Source: Pseudomonadales bacterium (lineage in GTDB: Bacteria; Pseudomonadota; Gammaproteobacteria; Pseudomonadales; Pseudohongiellaceae). Taken from it: a stretch of 64,000 nt of DNA. The DNA lies in the NCBI GenBank assembly GCA_012103535.1, contig WLWQ01000001.1, positions 806,001 to 870,000 of the forward strand, in the 5' to 3' direction. Shown one piece after another: positions 38,502-48,288 of the stretch. A program made the position numbers and the translations under genes. The first letter of the stretch is position 1. Each line of letters begins with the position of its first letter. The notes beneath the pieces were generated by a model. The model searched no databases and was not told the DNA's origin. It was given only the letters and a program-made list of their open reading frames with translations.

Positions 38502-39575
38502 ATGTCTAAGCAATGTTGGATAGGTACTCGCAAAGGACTCATCAAAGCTGAACAATCCAGTGATAATAGCTGGTCCCTGTCCCCGCCGATATTTCCCGGA
38601 GAACCGGTAAGCATAGTGCTACCGGACAATGGTAGTGGCGCTATGTTTGCCGCACTCAACCTTGGCCATTTCGGACCAAAACTCCATCGCTCCGTAGATG
38701 GAGGTCAGTCTTGGCAGGAATGTAATCCCCCATCCTTTCCAAAATCGGAAACTGGCGAAGGAAAATCCGTGGAACTTATCTGGATTATGGAATTTGGAGC
38801 CGACAACGCGTTGTTGGCAGGCACAGTTCCAGCGGGCTTATTTCGCTCCATGGACCAGGGGGATAGCTGGGAGTTTCTCTCCTCGCTAAATGAATCACCA
38901 GGCTCTGAAGAATGGTTCGGCGGTGGATTCGACGAACCGGGCATCCATTCTATTCATGTCGATCCTCGCGATGCGAATAAACTAACTATCGCCATTTTCT
39001 GCGGTGGGGTGTGGTATAGCGAAGATAATGGAGTCAGTTGGACCAACAAAGCCCACGGTATGCGCGCAGAATATGTACCTCCCGAACAACAAGGCAATGT
39101 AAATACTCAGGATCCCCACCGCCTGCTGGCCTGCCCTGCTGATCCCGATCGACTGTGGGTGCAGCATCACAATGGTATCTTTCGCTTCGATGAGAGTGAT
39201 GGCATATGGCAGGAAATTCATGACGTGAATCCATCGAATTTCGGCTTTGCCCTGGCGGTGCATCCCCATGACAAAGACACAGCCTGGTTTGTGCCTGCGG
39301 TTAAAGATGAACGCAGGATTCCAGTAGACCTAAAGCTGGTGGTCAATCGCACTCGAGATGGGGGCAAATCCTTTGAGGCTCTGGATAAGGGATTACCACA
39401 GAACCATAGTTATGATCTTGTTTACCGACACTGCCTGGAAGTCGATGACTCAGGGCAAAGTCTGCTAATGGGATCCACCAGTGGAAATCTGTGGTCATCT
39501 GCGGATGGTGGTGACAGTTGGTCTGCTATATCTACCAATCTGGCTGATATTTATTGTGTCAAATTTGGTCATTAA
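38502..39575 (+). CDS. BNR/sortilin-type beta-propeller protein
   Basis: 357 residues, no signal peptide, so cytoplasmic. Asp-box repeats S-x-D-x-G-x-(T/S)-W occur at least four times: SVDGGQSW, SMDQGDSWEF, SEDNGVSWTN, TRDGGKSFEA and SADGGDSWSA. The opening WIGTRKGL and the YVPPEQQGNVNTQDPHRL segment are typical of a subfamily annotated as exo-alpha-sialidase-like or VPS10-like, though catalytic sialidase residues are not evident. Its close linkage to the MoaD-like gene suggests a cytoplasmic enzyme or scaffold acting with that carrier. Confidence 0.8.
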   Translation: MSKQCWIGTRKGLIKAEQSSDNSWSLSPPIFPGEPVSIVLPDNGSGAMFAALNLGHFGPKLHRSVDGGQSWQECNPPSFPKSETGEGKSVELIWIMEFGADNALLAGTVPAGLFRSMDQGDSWEFLSSLNESPGSEEWFGGGFDEPGIHSIHVDPRDANKLTIAIFCGGVWYSEDNGVSWTNKAHGMRAEYVPPEQQGNVNTQDPHRLLACPADPDRLWVQHHNGIFRFDESDGIWQEIHDVNPSNFGFALAVHPHDKDTAWFVPAVKDERRIPVDLKLVVNRTRDGGKSFEALDKGLPQNHSYDLVYRHCLEVDDSGQSLLMGSTSGNLWSSADGGDSWSAISTNLADIYCVKFGH

Positions 39576-39887
39576 AGGTTGATTTTTGACCAATTCCCAC
39601 GATTTTTGCAGTGTAGGTTTTTTTACAAAATTCAGAAAATTCAATGGCTTAAGCTGCACCCCACTATCACATGGGACAAATTAGGGCTAACATGGACCAA
39701 TAGTGTGAATTAGCTAACAAAATGATAATAGAATGCCTCCCGTTGGAACCGGAAATGCTTAAATAACAGTGACGCAGTATTTGTCACCGTTAGCTGATCA
39801 TTTCGATTCGACTAGAAATAAGAACGAGCAGAAGCTAGCAAGATAATCACTTGCGTGTTTTTAACGATCTTGCTGGAGAAGGGAATA
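39576..39887. other. 312 bp without a gene
   Basis: AT-rich sequence between the BNR gene and the DUF3307 gene. All six frames are interrupted often and no RNA gene was recognised. A small GTGAC/GTCAC stem lies near 39770-39786. The ribosome site AAGGG of the next gene is at the right end. Confidence 0.5.
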
Positions 39888-40223
39888 ATGCCGCTAGTAG
39901 AAAACTTATTCATGCTGTTGTTCGGTCATGCCTTGGCCGATTTCGTGCTACAGCCTGATGCCATGGGCTATGGCAAGAATCGAAATGACAAGATTCATGA
40001 CGTAGAACACAGCCTCTTTCCCGTCTGGTGGTATTGGTTAACTGCTCATTCCCTCGTCCATGGTGGCGTAGTGTATTTAATCACTGGCAGCCTGCTATTG
40101 GGCGCCATCGAAACCGTTATTCACTGGGCTACCGATTTCGCCAAATGTGAAGGCTGGATTGGCATGCATCAAGATCAGGGCATCCATATCGGCTGCAAAA
40201 TCGGCTACGCGCTGGTGCTTTAG
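39888..40223 (+). CDS. DUF3307-like membrane protein
   Basis: 111 residues. It starts MPLVENLFMLLFGHALADFVLQ, where H-x2-(A/S)DF-x-LQ is the signature of DUF3307 proteins. Two further helices and H-W-(A/T)DFAKCEGW follow. The His/Asp residues in the membrane could form a metal or proton site. AAGGG five bases before the ATG at 39888 supports this start over the GTG at 39855. Function unknown. Confidence 0.75.
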   Translation: MPLVENLFMLLFGHALADFVLQPDAMGYGKNRNDKIHDVEHSLFPVWWYWLTAHSLVHGGVVYLITGSLLLGAIETVIHWATDFAKCEGWIGMHQDQGIHIGCKIGYALVL

Positions 40224-40373
40224 GCCACTTTCAGTAAAAATTCCAACTTCCCCGTAAGAAGCAGAACCGGCCTTAAGAGCTGATCTGCTTCTTTATACCT
40301 TTGTATAGTATTGGCTTTGCCACAGAATGGTGGCACCAGTGTAATTACAACCAGAAAATAGAAAGAGTTAACG

Positions 40374-41078
40374 ATGGGAAAGCGAGACCAACAGAAAAAA
40401 ATCAAAGAGCAAAAACAACAGGCAGCCAAGCAGCGGGAACTCACCCAGAAGCTTGCGCTGAAAGTATTTACGTTCGGGGTCGCGCCGCTGCTCATTGTAT
40501 TTGTGCTATTTACCCTATTCACCCAGGGACCCACTTTCTCTCCAATCGAAATTGCCGAAAATGACCACATTCGGGGTACAGTTGAAAATCCGGTGACCAT
40601 CGTAGTTTATGCAGATTTTCAATGTCCGGCCTGCGCCACCGAGCATCAAACTATGAGCCAGCTGTGGCCGAGTATCCGTGATAGGGCTCATTTGATATTC
40701 CGTCATTACCCGGTTACTACGACTCACGCGAACACCTGGACTGCGTCACTCTATGCAGAAGCAGCGGGCAAGCAGGATAGTTTTTGGGCGATGCATGACT
40801 ATCTCTTTGCAACCCAAGCTATCTGGTCTGGAATGTCTGATGTAGAGGGAGAATTCGACAGCTATGCCCTGGAGCTAAATCTCGATATAGATCAGCTGCA
40901 TGCCGACATAGAAGCAGAAGACGTGATTAGCAAAGTTCGCAATGACCAACGGGGTGGCAACTCCGCCGGTGTTCGCTCAACTCCTGCCGTGTTTATCAAT
41001 GGTCGTTTATTGGCCAGCCCAAGCCGAAGTCGCATTCTCGAAATGGTTAACGAAGAGTTTGAAGCCGCCGGCGACTAA
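40374..41078 (+). CDS. Membrane-anchored DsbA-like thioredoxin-fold protein
   Basis: 234 residues: a very basic cytoplasmic N-terminus rich in Lys and Gln (1-30), one membrane helix (33-50), then a periplasmic thioredoxin_4 (DsbA-like) domain. The active site is CPAC (84-87) in ADFQCPACATEHQ, with the cis-proline segment RSTPAVFINGR. It should reduce, oxidise or isomerise disulfides in exported proteins, possibly helping the many periplasmic cytochromes here. Its last four bases overlap the end of the opposite-strand amidotransferase gene. Confidence 0.87.
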   Translation: MGKRDQQKKIKEQKQQAAKQRELTQKLALKVFTFGVAPLLIVFVLFTLFTQGPTFSPIEIAENDHIRGTVENPVTIVVYADFQCPACATEHQTMSQLWPSIRDRAHLIFRHYPVTTTHANTWTASLYAEAAGKQDSFWAMHDYLFATQAIWSGMSDVEGEFDSYALELNLDIDQLHADIEAEDVISKVRNDQRGGNSAGVRSTPAVFINGRLLASPSRSRILEMVNEEFEAAGD

Positions 41079-41797
41079 TTCTCAGCAATAACCAAACGGC
41101 AAAAGGATTGCAAGACTTCAACACTGCAGGGCGAGTCTTGCAAATTGGCCACTAACTGGTCTGAATCTAAACCTTCCTTATCGATTGCCTCTTTTCGCGC
41201 CACAATATATTTCTTTACTACGTCAGCACTGAACTCAGGATGAAACTGAATTCCCCAGGTTGTCGCGCCTAGGCGAAAGGCTTGATTCGGCTCGAAATTA
41301 TTGGCAGCGAGCCGCACGGCGTTTACGGGAAGACCGGTCACAGATTGCTGGTGAGACACTTGCACGTCAAACTGCTGTGGTAGCTCTGCAAACAGCGGAT
41401 CTTCTTGGGCGGCTTCAGTAAGAGAAATAGCTACGGTGCCAATTTCTCTGCCGGCTGGATGAAAACCCACTTCGCCCCCGAATGCCCAGGCAATTAATTG
41501 GTGGCCATAGCAAACGCCGAGGATTGGAATATTTAATTCATGGGCGTCACGTATATAGTCGGCTCCGATAAAATTCCAGGCTTCTTCATCGGTCACATAA
41601 GCAGGCGATCCGGTAATAATAATTCCAGAGAGTGTTTTTAAGTCATCGAGAGGCTCATTAAGATGAAGTGATTTAACTCTGAAGTGCTTCGCTTCGATTC
41701 CTGATTCCGCCACAAACCAGTCTTCGAAGTCCTCACCCGTGGCTAATAAACTGTCTATGGTATTGCCTGTTTTAATGATGAGGATTTGCTTACTCAT
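41075..41797 (-). CDS. Class I glutamine amidotransferase-like protein
   Basis: 240 residues, single domain related to the glutaminase part of GMP synthase. The nucleophile is Cys96 in LGVCYGHQ, and WGIQFHPEFS provides the His-Glu pair. No synthetase domain is attached. Relatives include gamma-glutamyl hydrolases of the PuuD type and stand-alone GMP-synthase-like glutaminases. Substrate unknown. The ATG is at 41797, back to back with the DoxX gene region. Confidence 0.88.
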   Translation of the reverse strand: MSKQILIIKTGNTIDSLLATGEDFEDWFVAESGIEAKHFRVKSLHLNEPLDDLKTLSGIIITGSPAYVTDEEAWNFIGADYIRDAHELNIPILGVCYGHQLIAWAFGGEVGFHPAGREIGTVAISLTEAAQEDPLFAELPQQFDVQVSHQQSVTGLPVNAVRLAANNFEPNQAFRLGATTWGIQFHPEFSADVVKKYIVARKEAIDKEGLDSDQLVANLQDSPCSVEVLQSFCRLVIAEN

Positions 41798-41865
41798 TGC
41801 TTAAATTCTTGTTTTTTTTGCTACCTGGAATGAATATCATATCAGTCCGATGCAAGGATTTTGTC

Positions 41866-42366
41866 ATGATTTACAAACTTAACAATCTAGTTGGAAAAGT
41901 TGGCGGAGGCACTCGGGATTTTGCCTGGTTGTTGTTTCGCGTGATGACGTCGGCCATGTTTATCACGCACGGCTACGACAAATTATTCGGCGACAATCCA
42001 CAACCATTTCAGGGAGGAGGCATGACCACCGTCAATATTGGCGAACTGGTATCATTTCCCATGCCCCTGGACATCAATGCCCTCTATCTCGCAGGTGGTA
42101 TCGAGCTGATCGCCGGCGCACTAATCCTCATTGGTTTGTGGACGCATATCGCTGCTTTTATTGCCGCGATAAATATGCTCATGGCTTATTTGATAGCTCA
42201 TATCGCCTGGTTTCCGACGCTAAACAATGGCGAGTTAGCGGCCATGTATTTCTTTTCTTTTTTAATAATATTCTGTGTAGGCCCGGGAGAAATCAGCCTG
42301 GATAACTGGTTCGAATTACGCCGGCAGAAAAAACAAGAAAAGAAAATGGAAGAGGCTGGCCTTTAA
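41866..42366 (+). CDS. DoxX-family inner-membrane protein
   Basis: About 166 residues with four helices: LFRVMTSAMFITHGYDKLFG, LYLAGGIELIAGALILIGLW, a central helix and YFFSFLIIFCVGPGEISLDN. R-x5-F-x-x-HG-x-x-K and the GPG-x-x-SLD ending are DoxX signatures. Members sit in redox-linked membrane complexes of poorly known function. The ATG at 41866 has AAGGA seven bases upstream and is preferred over starts at 41797 (TTG) and 41830. Confidence 0.87.
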   Translation: MIYKLNNLVGKVGGGTRDFAWLLFRVMTSAMFITHGYDKLFGDNPQPFQGGGMTTVNIGELVSFPMPLDINALYLAGGIELIAGALILIGLWTHIAAFIAAINMLMAYLIAHIAWFPTLNNGELAAMYFFSFLIIFCVGPGEISLDNWFELRRQKKQEKKMEEAGL

Positions 42367-42376
42367 AGCCAGCTTT
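42355..42376. terminator. Weak hairpin between convergent genes
   Basis: GCTGGC/GCCAGC with a 7-base loop, followed by TTT on the plus strand. It overlaps the end of the DoxX gene and precedes the end of the M18 peptidase gene on the other strand. Short T run, so only tentative. Confidence 0.35.
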
Positions 42377-42381
42377 ACCAA

Positions 42382-43824
42382 TTATTGATAAGCATAGAAC
42401 GCTAAGGCCGCTCTATACAAGTTGTACACATCCACTTTCGAGCTCACTGCGAAAGGCGTGTGAATCGACAGCAAGGGCACCCCAAAGTCGATTACCTCGA
42501 TATCTTGTCTGGAAAATTCTCCACCGATAGTGCCGCCACCTGCACTGCCGACACGGTAGGTCGCGGTTTGCCAGGGAACTCCGTTATCGTCTAAAAGAGC
42601 GCGGGTCCAGGCAATAAACTCTGAATTGGCGTTATTGCCTTGGCCGTAGAGTTTCAGGTTTATGCCATAACCTAGTTTTGGAGCATTGCCCAATTCCCAG
42701 GCACCGGGATTCATTGGATTAACACCTGGATTTACATCGATAGAAACAAATTTTGTATTACGCAGCGCACTGCGAAATAGCGGTTCACGATAATCATCGC
42801 CAAGTTCTGAGTACAATAATCGCGACAGTAAATCCGCAAAGTGATCGGATCTAGCGCCGGTATTGTTTCGATTTCCAACTTCTTCATTATCGACCAGAAA
42901 TGCCATTGTGGTTTTTTGGGGATTTTCTATTTCTGCCACTGCACGCAGAGCGGCATAGGACGCAAGACGATCGTCTTGTCCATAGGCAGCTATAAGCCCT
43001 CGATCGAAGCCCATGTCTCTTGGCGGGCCTGCCGGTACCAGAGCCAATTCCGCAGAAACCAGGTCAGCCCGGGTTACTCCATACTCACTTTCTAAAAAGC
43101 CAAGTACTTGATCCTCGACCTCACCCCCTTCAATCTGATCGGGTATATGCCCAACCACCGGATCTAAATCTTCCGGGCCGATAAAATCACCCAGTGTCTG
43201 GGAATTTCGACTACGGTCAACATGCGGTGACAATTCAGGAATCATGAAGATTGGATCAGCAGAATCTAATCCGATGGAAACATCCACAACCGTTCCATCT
43301 TTTTTGTCGATTCTTCCCAATAGTGCTAACGGCAAATTCGTCCATTGGTGATATTTCAATCCGCCATGATAGTTCGTTTGAAACAGCGCAAATTCATTAT
43401 CCTGATAGAGTGGCCTACCTTTTAAATCCAATCGCGGCGAATCGATATGGGAACCAATGACATGAAAACCGTTTTGCAACGACTCTTCTCCAATCACCAT
43501 CAAACTAATAGTTCTATCTCGATTAACTTCATAGATCTTGGTGCCAGGGCGAAGGTTGGTTGAATCATTTAACTCTTCAAAACCATTTGCCTCAGCGAAT
43601 GCGATTGCTTCACTAACGAAACTCAATTCGGTTCTGGCCAGATGAATGAACGCTTTGTAATCTTCCGCGAATTGAAAGACTGCGTTTTGCTCTGCCTCAG
43701 TAAGTCCCACCCAGGACGACTCACAGTCCAACGCCTCAACACAGTCACTCTCGACCTGGGCACTTGTTTGTAATTGGAATGTTACTGCCAGGAGCAGAAA
43801 GAGTGTTGCTATTCTATGTCTCAT
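42382..43824 (-). CDS. Secreted M18-family zinc aminopeptidase
   Basis: About 480 residues with a signal peptide (IATLFLLLAVTFQLQTSA). The M18 metal residues are visible: VIGSHIDSPRLDLK (His, Asp), FLVDNEEVGN (Glu pair), FVSIDVNPGVNP (Asp) and SIHTPFAVSS near the end (His). This type is usually cytoplasmic, so an exported M18 suggests peptide digestion in the periplasm. GAGG seven bases before the ATG at 43824 fixes the start; the longer frame to 43872 would run into the dehydratase gene. Confidence 0.85.
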   Translation of the reverse strand: MRHRIATLFLLLAVTFQLQTSAQVESDCVEALDCESSWVGLTEAEQNAVFQFAEDYKAFIHLARTELSFVSEAIAFAEANGFEELNDSTNLRPGTKIYEVNRDRTISLMVIGEESLQNGFHVIGSHIDSPRLDLKGRPLYQDNEFALFQTNYHGGLKYHQWTNLPLALLGRIDKKDGTVVDVSIGLDSADPIFMIPELSPHVDRSRNSQTLGDFIGPEDLDPVVGHIPDQIEGGEVEDQVLGFLESEYGVTRADLVSAELALVPAGPPRDMGFDRGLIAAYGQDDRLASYAALRAVAEIENPQKTTMAFLVDNEEVGNRNNTGARSDHFADLLSRLLYSELGDDYREPLFRSALRNTKFVSIDVNPGVNPMNPGAWELGNAPKLGYGINLKLYGQGNNANSEFIAWTRALLDDNGVPWQTATYRVGSAGGGTIGGEFSRQDIEVIDFGVPLLSIHTPFAVSSKVDVYNLYRAALAFYAYQ

Positions 43825-43847
43825 AATATTCCTCAGCTCATTGCTAA

Positions 43848-44828
43848 TTAGTCTGGATACTTCTCTACACACTTACTAAATGTTTCTTTGTCGATATTAC
43901 CCCCAGAAAGAACAATACAAACCGCTTTTCCGGAAACCTCCAATTTGTGGCTCAAAAGCGCAGCAAGCGCGACGGCGCCACCAGGTTCGACTACTAATTT
44001 CAGATATCGAAATGCAAAGGCAATAGCCTTCGCTATTTCTTCTTCTGAAACCACCAGAAAATCTTCCACGGTTTTGCTATTGATTGACCAGGTCATTTCC
44101 CCCGGCGTTGTCGCCATTAGTGCGTCACACATGGTAGGAGTATCACCGGCAATTCTCACTCTTTTACCGGCTTGCCTGGATAAATAGTGATCATTGAAGT
44201 TTTCCTGCTCGACGCCATAAATTTTGGCCTGAGGGATTAAGGATGCTATAGCGGTGGACGTTCCGGCGAGCAATCCACCTCCACCTGCGGGCGTTAACAC
44301 TGCGTCGGTTTCCAACCCTTGCTGTTGCAGCTGCTTTGCAATTTCAAGCCCAACGGTGCCTTGCCCCGACATAATGTCCCAATCATCGAAAGCCGGCACT
44401 AAAGTTGCGCCGCTTTCTGCTGCTATTTGATCTGCGATTTCTTCACGTGATTCTGTGGCACGATCATATTGACGCACTGTCGCCCCAAGGCGCTCGGTAC
44501 CTTCTAACTTCAATTGCGGCGCTTCACTTGGCATAACTATAGTTGCCTTCATGCCCAGCAATTTGGCAGCCAGAGCAATACCCTGGGCATGATTGCCGGA
44601 GGAAAAGGCGACACAGCCCAACTCCTTCTCCACAGTGCTTAGCTGACACAAGCGATTGTATGCACCTCTAAATTTAAAGGCACCAATATGCTGAAGACAT
44701 TCCGGCTTTATAAAAACCGAGCCATTCAAAGTTTCGTTTAAATAGCGATTACTTAGCAAAGGAGTTTCAATGGCAACACCTTGCAATCTTTCAGCAGCAG
44801 CTCGAATGGTTTCAATTGTTACTGTCAT
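43848..44828 (-). CDS. PLP-dependent threonine/serine dehydratase-like enzyme
   Basis: 326 residues, fold-type II, without an ACT regulatory domain. Lys52 in GAFKFRGAYN forms the Schiff base, SSGNHAQG contacts the substrate, and GGGGLLAGT binds the phosphate. VLSGGN closes the active site. The family includes catabolic threonine dehydratase, serine racemase and hydroxyaspartate dehydratase, and these cannot be separated by eye. It lies two bases downstream of der and 23 bp upstream of the M18 gene start. Confidence 0.88.
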   Translation of the reverse strand: MTVTIETIRAAAERLQGVAIETPLLSNRYLNETLNGSVFIKPECLQHIGAFKFRGAYNRLCQLSTVEKELGCVAFSSGNHAQGIALAAKLLGMKATIVMPSEAPQLKLEGTERLGATVRQYDRATESREEIADQIAAESGATLVPAFDDWDIMSGQGTVGLEIAKQLQQQGLETDAVLTPAGGGGLLAGTSTAIASLIPQAKIYGVEQENFNDHYLSRQAGKRVRIAGDTPTMCDALMATTPGEMTWSINSKTVEDFLVVSEEEIAKAIAFAFRYLKLVVEPGGAVALAALLSHKLEVSGKAVCIVLSGGNIDKETFSKCVEKYPD

Positions 44829-44829
44829 T

Positions 44830-46227
44830 TTAGCGTTTTAAGTATTGTCGATTCTTTTTGATCTTACGTTTTCTAGAGACTTGTTTCTGAGAAAGGTTTT
44901 GTTCGTCTTTAGTGAAAGGGTTTGCATCGCTGCGCAGTTCTATTCGCACAGGTGTACCTTCCAATTTCAGCACGTTTCTAAATGTTTTCTCCAAATAGCG
45001 GCTGTAGTGCGCGGGAAGTTTTTTGGTTTGTTTCCCATGGATCACAATGGTAGGAGGATTCTGCCCGCCGGGATGCGCATAGCGAAGTTTAATTCTGCGT
45101 CCATTCACAATCGGTGGCGCATGATCCAGAGTTGCACGTTCCAATATTTTCGTTAATTGATTCGTAGAAAGTTTCTTTTTTGCAGAACTGTGGGCTTTGT
45201 GAATTGATTTGTAGAGATCACCTACACCAGTGCCATGCATGGCTGAAATAAAATGAATTGCAGCGAAATCTACAAAGGTAAATCTCCTTCTAATATCCGA
45301 CTTTATCGTATCCTTCTGATCATCCTCCATGCCATCCCATTTATTGATTGCAATGACTAAGGCTCTACCGCTATCAATTACATAACCCAGCAAATGCAGA
45401 TCCTGTTCGACGATGCTGTCATGGGCATCTATTAACAACACGACTACATTTGCATCCTGAATGGCCTGCAAAGATTTCACTACCGAAAATTTTTCTACGG
45501 TTTCTTTGGTCTTACCCCGTTTCCTGATTCCGGCAGTATCTATCAGAGTGTATTTTTTGCCACGGCGCTCAAAGGGAATATAAACACTATCGCGGGTAGT
45601 ACCTGGCTGATCGAAGACAACTACTCGATCTTCACCAAGCATGCGATTGACCAGAGTCGATTTCCCTACATTTGGCCGCCCGGCGATGGCAATCTTAATA
45701 CCGGAGAGTTCTTCAGAATCCTCCTCAACTTCATCTTCATCTGCTTCTTTTAAGGCTTCCTCAAGCAAGTTATTGATGCCACGACCCTGGGTGGCTGTAA
45801 TTGGAAACACCACGGACATACCAAGGCTATAAAATTCAGCACTTGCCTGATCTGGATCCAGTCCGTCGACTTTGTTAACGACTAATAAACTGTTCTTATC
45901 GTTCTTGCGCAGATACTCGACGATCTTTTCATCATCAGGAGTTAAACCATCTTTTGCATCAACGAGAAATAGACTAACCGTCGCTTCATCAATAGCTTGT
46001 AAGGATTGGGAGGCCATTTCAAAATCGATGCCTTCCTCATAACCTGTAATGCCCCCGGTATCGATAACGATAAAAGACTTTCCGCCATGCTCACCTTCAC
46101 CATACTGGCGATCGCGGGTTAAGCCCGGCATGTTCGCAACTATTGCATCCCGACTTTTAGTTAAGCGATTGAAAAGCGTTGATTTCCCTACATTGGGTCT
46201 ACCAACAAGGGCAATGACTGGCCTCAT
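44830..46227 (-). CDS. der: GTPase Der (EngA), 50S assembly factor
   Basis: 465 residues with two consecutive G domains. The first has [18 protein letters not shown] and NKVD; the second [23 protein letters not shown] and NKWDG. A KH-like domain and a basic tail rich in Lys and Arg finish the protein. It binds the 50S subunit during its late assembly and is essential in most bacteria. It is the last gene of the housekeeping run, just after bamB (31 bp), the normal gammaproteobacterial order. Confidence 0.97.
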   Translation of the reverse strand: MRPVIALVGRPNVGKSTLFNRLTKSRDAIVANMPGLTRDRQYGEGEHGGKSFIVIDTGGITGYEEGIDFEMASQSLQAIDEATVSLFLVDAKDGLTPDDEKIVEYLRKNDKNSLLVVNKVDGLDPDQASAEFYSLGMSVVFPITATQGRGINNLLEEALKEADEDEVEEDSEELSGIKIAIAGRPNVGKSTLVNRMLGEDRVVVFDQPGTTRDSVYIPFERRGKKYTLIDTAGIRKRGKTKETVEKFSVVKSLQAIQDANVVVLLIDAHDSIVEQDLHLLGYVIDSGRALVIAINKWDGMEDDQKDTIKSDIRRRFTFVDFAAIHFISAMHGTGVGDLYKSIHKAHSSAKKKLSTNQLTKILERATLDHAPPIVNGRRIKLRYAHPGGQNPPTIVIHGKQTKKLPAHYSRYLEKTFRNVLKLEGTPVRIELRSDANPFTKDEQNLSQKQVSRKRKIKKNRQYLKR

Positions 46228-46258
46228 GACACACTACCTGGTGAGAGTGGAAAGTCTG

Positions 46259-47467
46259 TTACTGCAAGGTTAATGCAGTGAGAGTGCCGCTATTGCCGAA
46301 CACGATAAGCGTACCGTCATCAGCAATAATATTGGCTCTTACTCCATCATTATCTATGCGAGTACGACCGACGATGCGCCCGTCGATTTGAGAGATAAGG
46401 TGTAGATAACCTTCGAAATCTGCAACAGCAACGTAATTATTTACCGCCCTGGGTGCAGTAATAGATCGATATTCTAAATTTTCGTTTTGCCAAACCACAT
46501 CGTCTGAATTATCTCTAATTGCGACTAGATGACTCTTATCATCGCTGAAATAGAGATTACCGAAACCCTGATCCAGGCCATGATAACTGGAGGCTTCCAT
46601 ACCCCAAACGATGCGGCCGGATTGAATATCAAATGCCATGATGTTGCCTTGGTAACTGGATGCGAGCACACGAGAACCATCTAATAACAGATCGCCATCT
46701 ATGTCGATAACGCGCTCAATGTCATATTCACCTTCTGGTACGGCGACTCGCTCCTCCCAGGCCCAGACACCATCTTCTGCTGCAACGGAAACCAATACAC
46801 CATTACTGAATCCGGCGATTACCGATCCTTCCGGGGTAATAATTGGAGACGAAGTTCCCCGCAAGGTCAAAGCGGGCAAAGTAGTTTCATAGGTCCAGCG
46901 TTGGGTGCCGTCTTGCCGATCTAGTGCTACTAACTTTCCATCCACTGTTTGTGCGACAACAACATCACCATTCGTCTGGGGTTGCGAAAGTACTTCACTG
47001 GATACCCGTGATCGCCAAAGGATTACACCGTCGCTCTGATTCAACACGACAATTTCTGCATCCCGCGTACCAGCCATCACAATATCGTCGCCAGCACCCA
47101 CGCCACCAGTAATGCTATCTTCCAACTCTACTCGCCAGACCACGTCTCCACTGAGAGAATTAACGGCGACTACATCACCATTTTCACTCGCTGCGAAGAC
47201 ATAACCGCCATCAATAGCTGGTGTAATTTCGTTGTAATTGTTGCCCTGGCCATTGCCGACGTTGACACTCCATTCACGAAAAATTTCCACCTCTTCGCTA
47301 ATATCCGTTAGTTCAACCGGCGCATTGGGTTCTTCTTCAGAGTTAAATGGAATCCAGTCCAATCCACTTAAAGTCGAACATCCCAAGGTAGTTAAACACG
47401 CTGTACAGATAATGAATTTCTGCATTAGCCTGGATAAGCTTTGATTTCCTAACTTTAAAATCGCCAT
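46259..47467 (-). CDS. bamB: Outer-membrane assembly lipoprotein BamB
   Basis: 402 residues. The lipobox TTLGC places the lipidated Cys at residue 30 (or residue 16 if the ATG at 47425 is used; AAGG precedes the longer start). The mature protein is an eight-bladed PQQ-like propeller with repeats such as AVNSLSGDVVWRVEL and LNQSDGVILWRS, but no enzyme residues. It works with BamA to insert barrel proteins. Position between yfgM and der is conserved in gammaproteobacteria. Confidence 0.95.
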   Translation of the reverse strand: MAILKLGNQSLSRLMQKFIICTACLTTLGCSTLSGLDWIPFNSEEEPNAPVELTDISEEVEIFREWSVNVGNGQGNNYNEITPAIDGGYVFAASENGDVVAVNSLSGDVVWRVELEDSITGGVGAGDDIVMAGTRDAEIVVLNQSDGVILWRSRVSSEVLSQPQTNGDVVVAQTVDGKLVALDRQDGTQRWTYETTLPALTLRGTSSPIITPEGSVIAGFSNGVLVSVAAEDGVWAWEERVAVPEGEYDIERVIDIDGDLLLDGSRVLASSYQGNIMAFDIQSGRIVWGMEASSYHGLDQGFGNLYFSDDKSHLVAIRDNSDDVVWQNENLEYRSITAPRAVNNYVAVADFEGYLHLISQIDGRIVGRTRIDNDGVRANIIADDGTLIVFGNSGTLTALTLQ

Positions 47468-47479
47468 TGCAGTGCCTTA

Positions 47480-48148
47480 CTAACTTTCGTCAGGAAGCTC
47501 ATCCAGCTTCATGCGTAAAGAATCGCTGTTGGAACCAGCTTGTTGTGCTGCTACATAGGAATCACGTGCATCGATCAATCTATCCATGGCAACGTAGATA
47601 TCGCCTCGTAACTCTGCAAATCCGGGTTCATAAGCCTTTGGATCGAGATTGTTAACGATGCTTAAGGCTCGTTCTGCCTCTCCACTGGCCAGCACTATTC
47701 TGGCTAATCTTAGACTCGCCGTTAGCATCAGACCTTCGTCTTCAGCAGTAAACAGTCCGCTGCGAGGATTATCGATTATCCATTGCAGCGCAGCTTCAGC
47801 TGCATCCAGATCGTTTGCAGCAACATGCTGCTGTGCCGCAAACAAGGCACCGTACTGGGCATAGATGGATCCGCTGGAATCCGTAATCAATTGCTCTGAA
47901 ATTTCGATAATTTCGCTGCGCTCTTCCTCTGTAACCGCGACACCAGGCTCGGTAACAGCCAGGGTTAGTATTTGCTCATAGCTATCAGAGGCTGATTCTG
48001 AGGCTGAGGATTGGCTATTCTGCCAAAACAACCAAGAGGTATAGCCGCCCAATACAGCGATAACGATTAATGCCAGTTGTTTGCCATTCTCGTCCCACCA
48101 TTTCTTGAGGGCTTCTATAGTTTCTTCTTCTGCCGCGTTTAGTGCCAC
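47480..48148 (-). CDS. yfgM: YfgM-like ancillary translocon protein
   Basis: 222 residues: short cytoplasmic N-terminus (EEETIEALKKWWDENGK), one membrane helix (about 25-42), and a periplasmic TPR-like domain (DLDAAEAALQWIIDN and LRLARIVLASGEAERAL). In E. coli YfgM interacts with PpiD and SecYEG. Translation starts at GTG (48146-48148) with AGGAG six bases upstream. It sits 140 bp after hisS and 13 bp before bamB. Confidence 0.92.
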   Translation of the reverse strand: MALNAAEEETIEALKKWWDENGKQLALIVIAVLGGYTSWLFWQNSQSSASESASDSYEQILTLAVTEPGVAVTEEERSEIIEISEQLITDSSGSIYAQYGALFAAQQHVAANDLDAAEAALQWIIDNPRSGLFTAEDEGLMLTASLRLARIVLASGEAERALSIVNNLDPKAYEPGFAELRGDIYVAMDRLIDARDSYVAAQQAGSNSDSLRMKLDELPDES

Positions 48149-48288
48149 GACTTACTCCTACTTAATCCAGTCTTAAAATTTTGCGCTCGAACGCTTGTTA
48201 GCGGCCCGAGCTGATTGGACCGCAATTTTACAGGTTTGTTCACTTGGAGACACCCTTCAGGAGGGCTTTAAAGACACTTAAAAGGCAC

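Noticed and set aside
41075..41797. Second GMP synthase gene
   Set aside because: Only the glutaminase domain is present, without the ATP-pyrophosphatase P-loop.
43848..44828. Assignment as biosynthetic threonine deaminase IlvA
   Set aside because: It lacks the C-terminal ACT domains and is too short; a catabolic dehydratase or serine racemase relative fits better.
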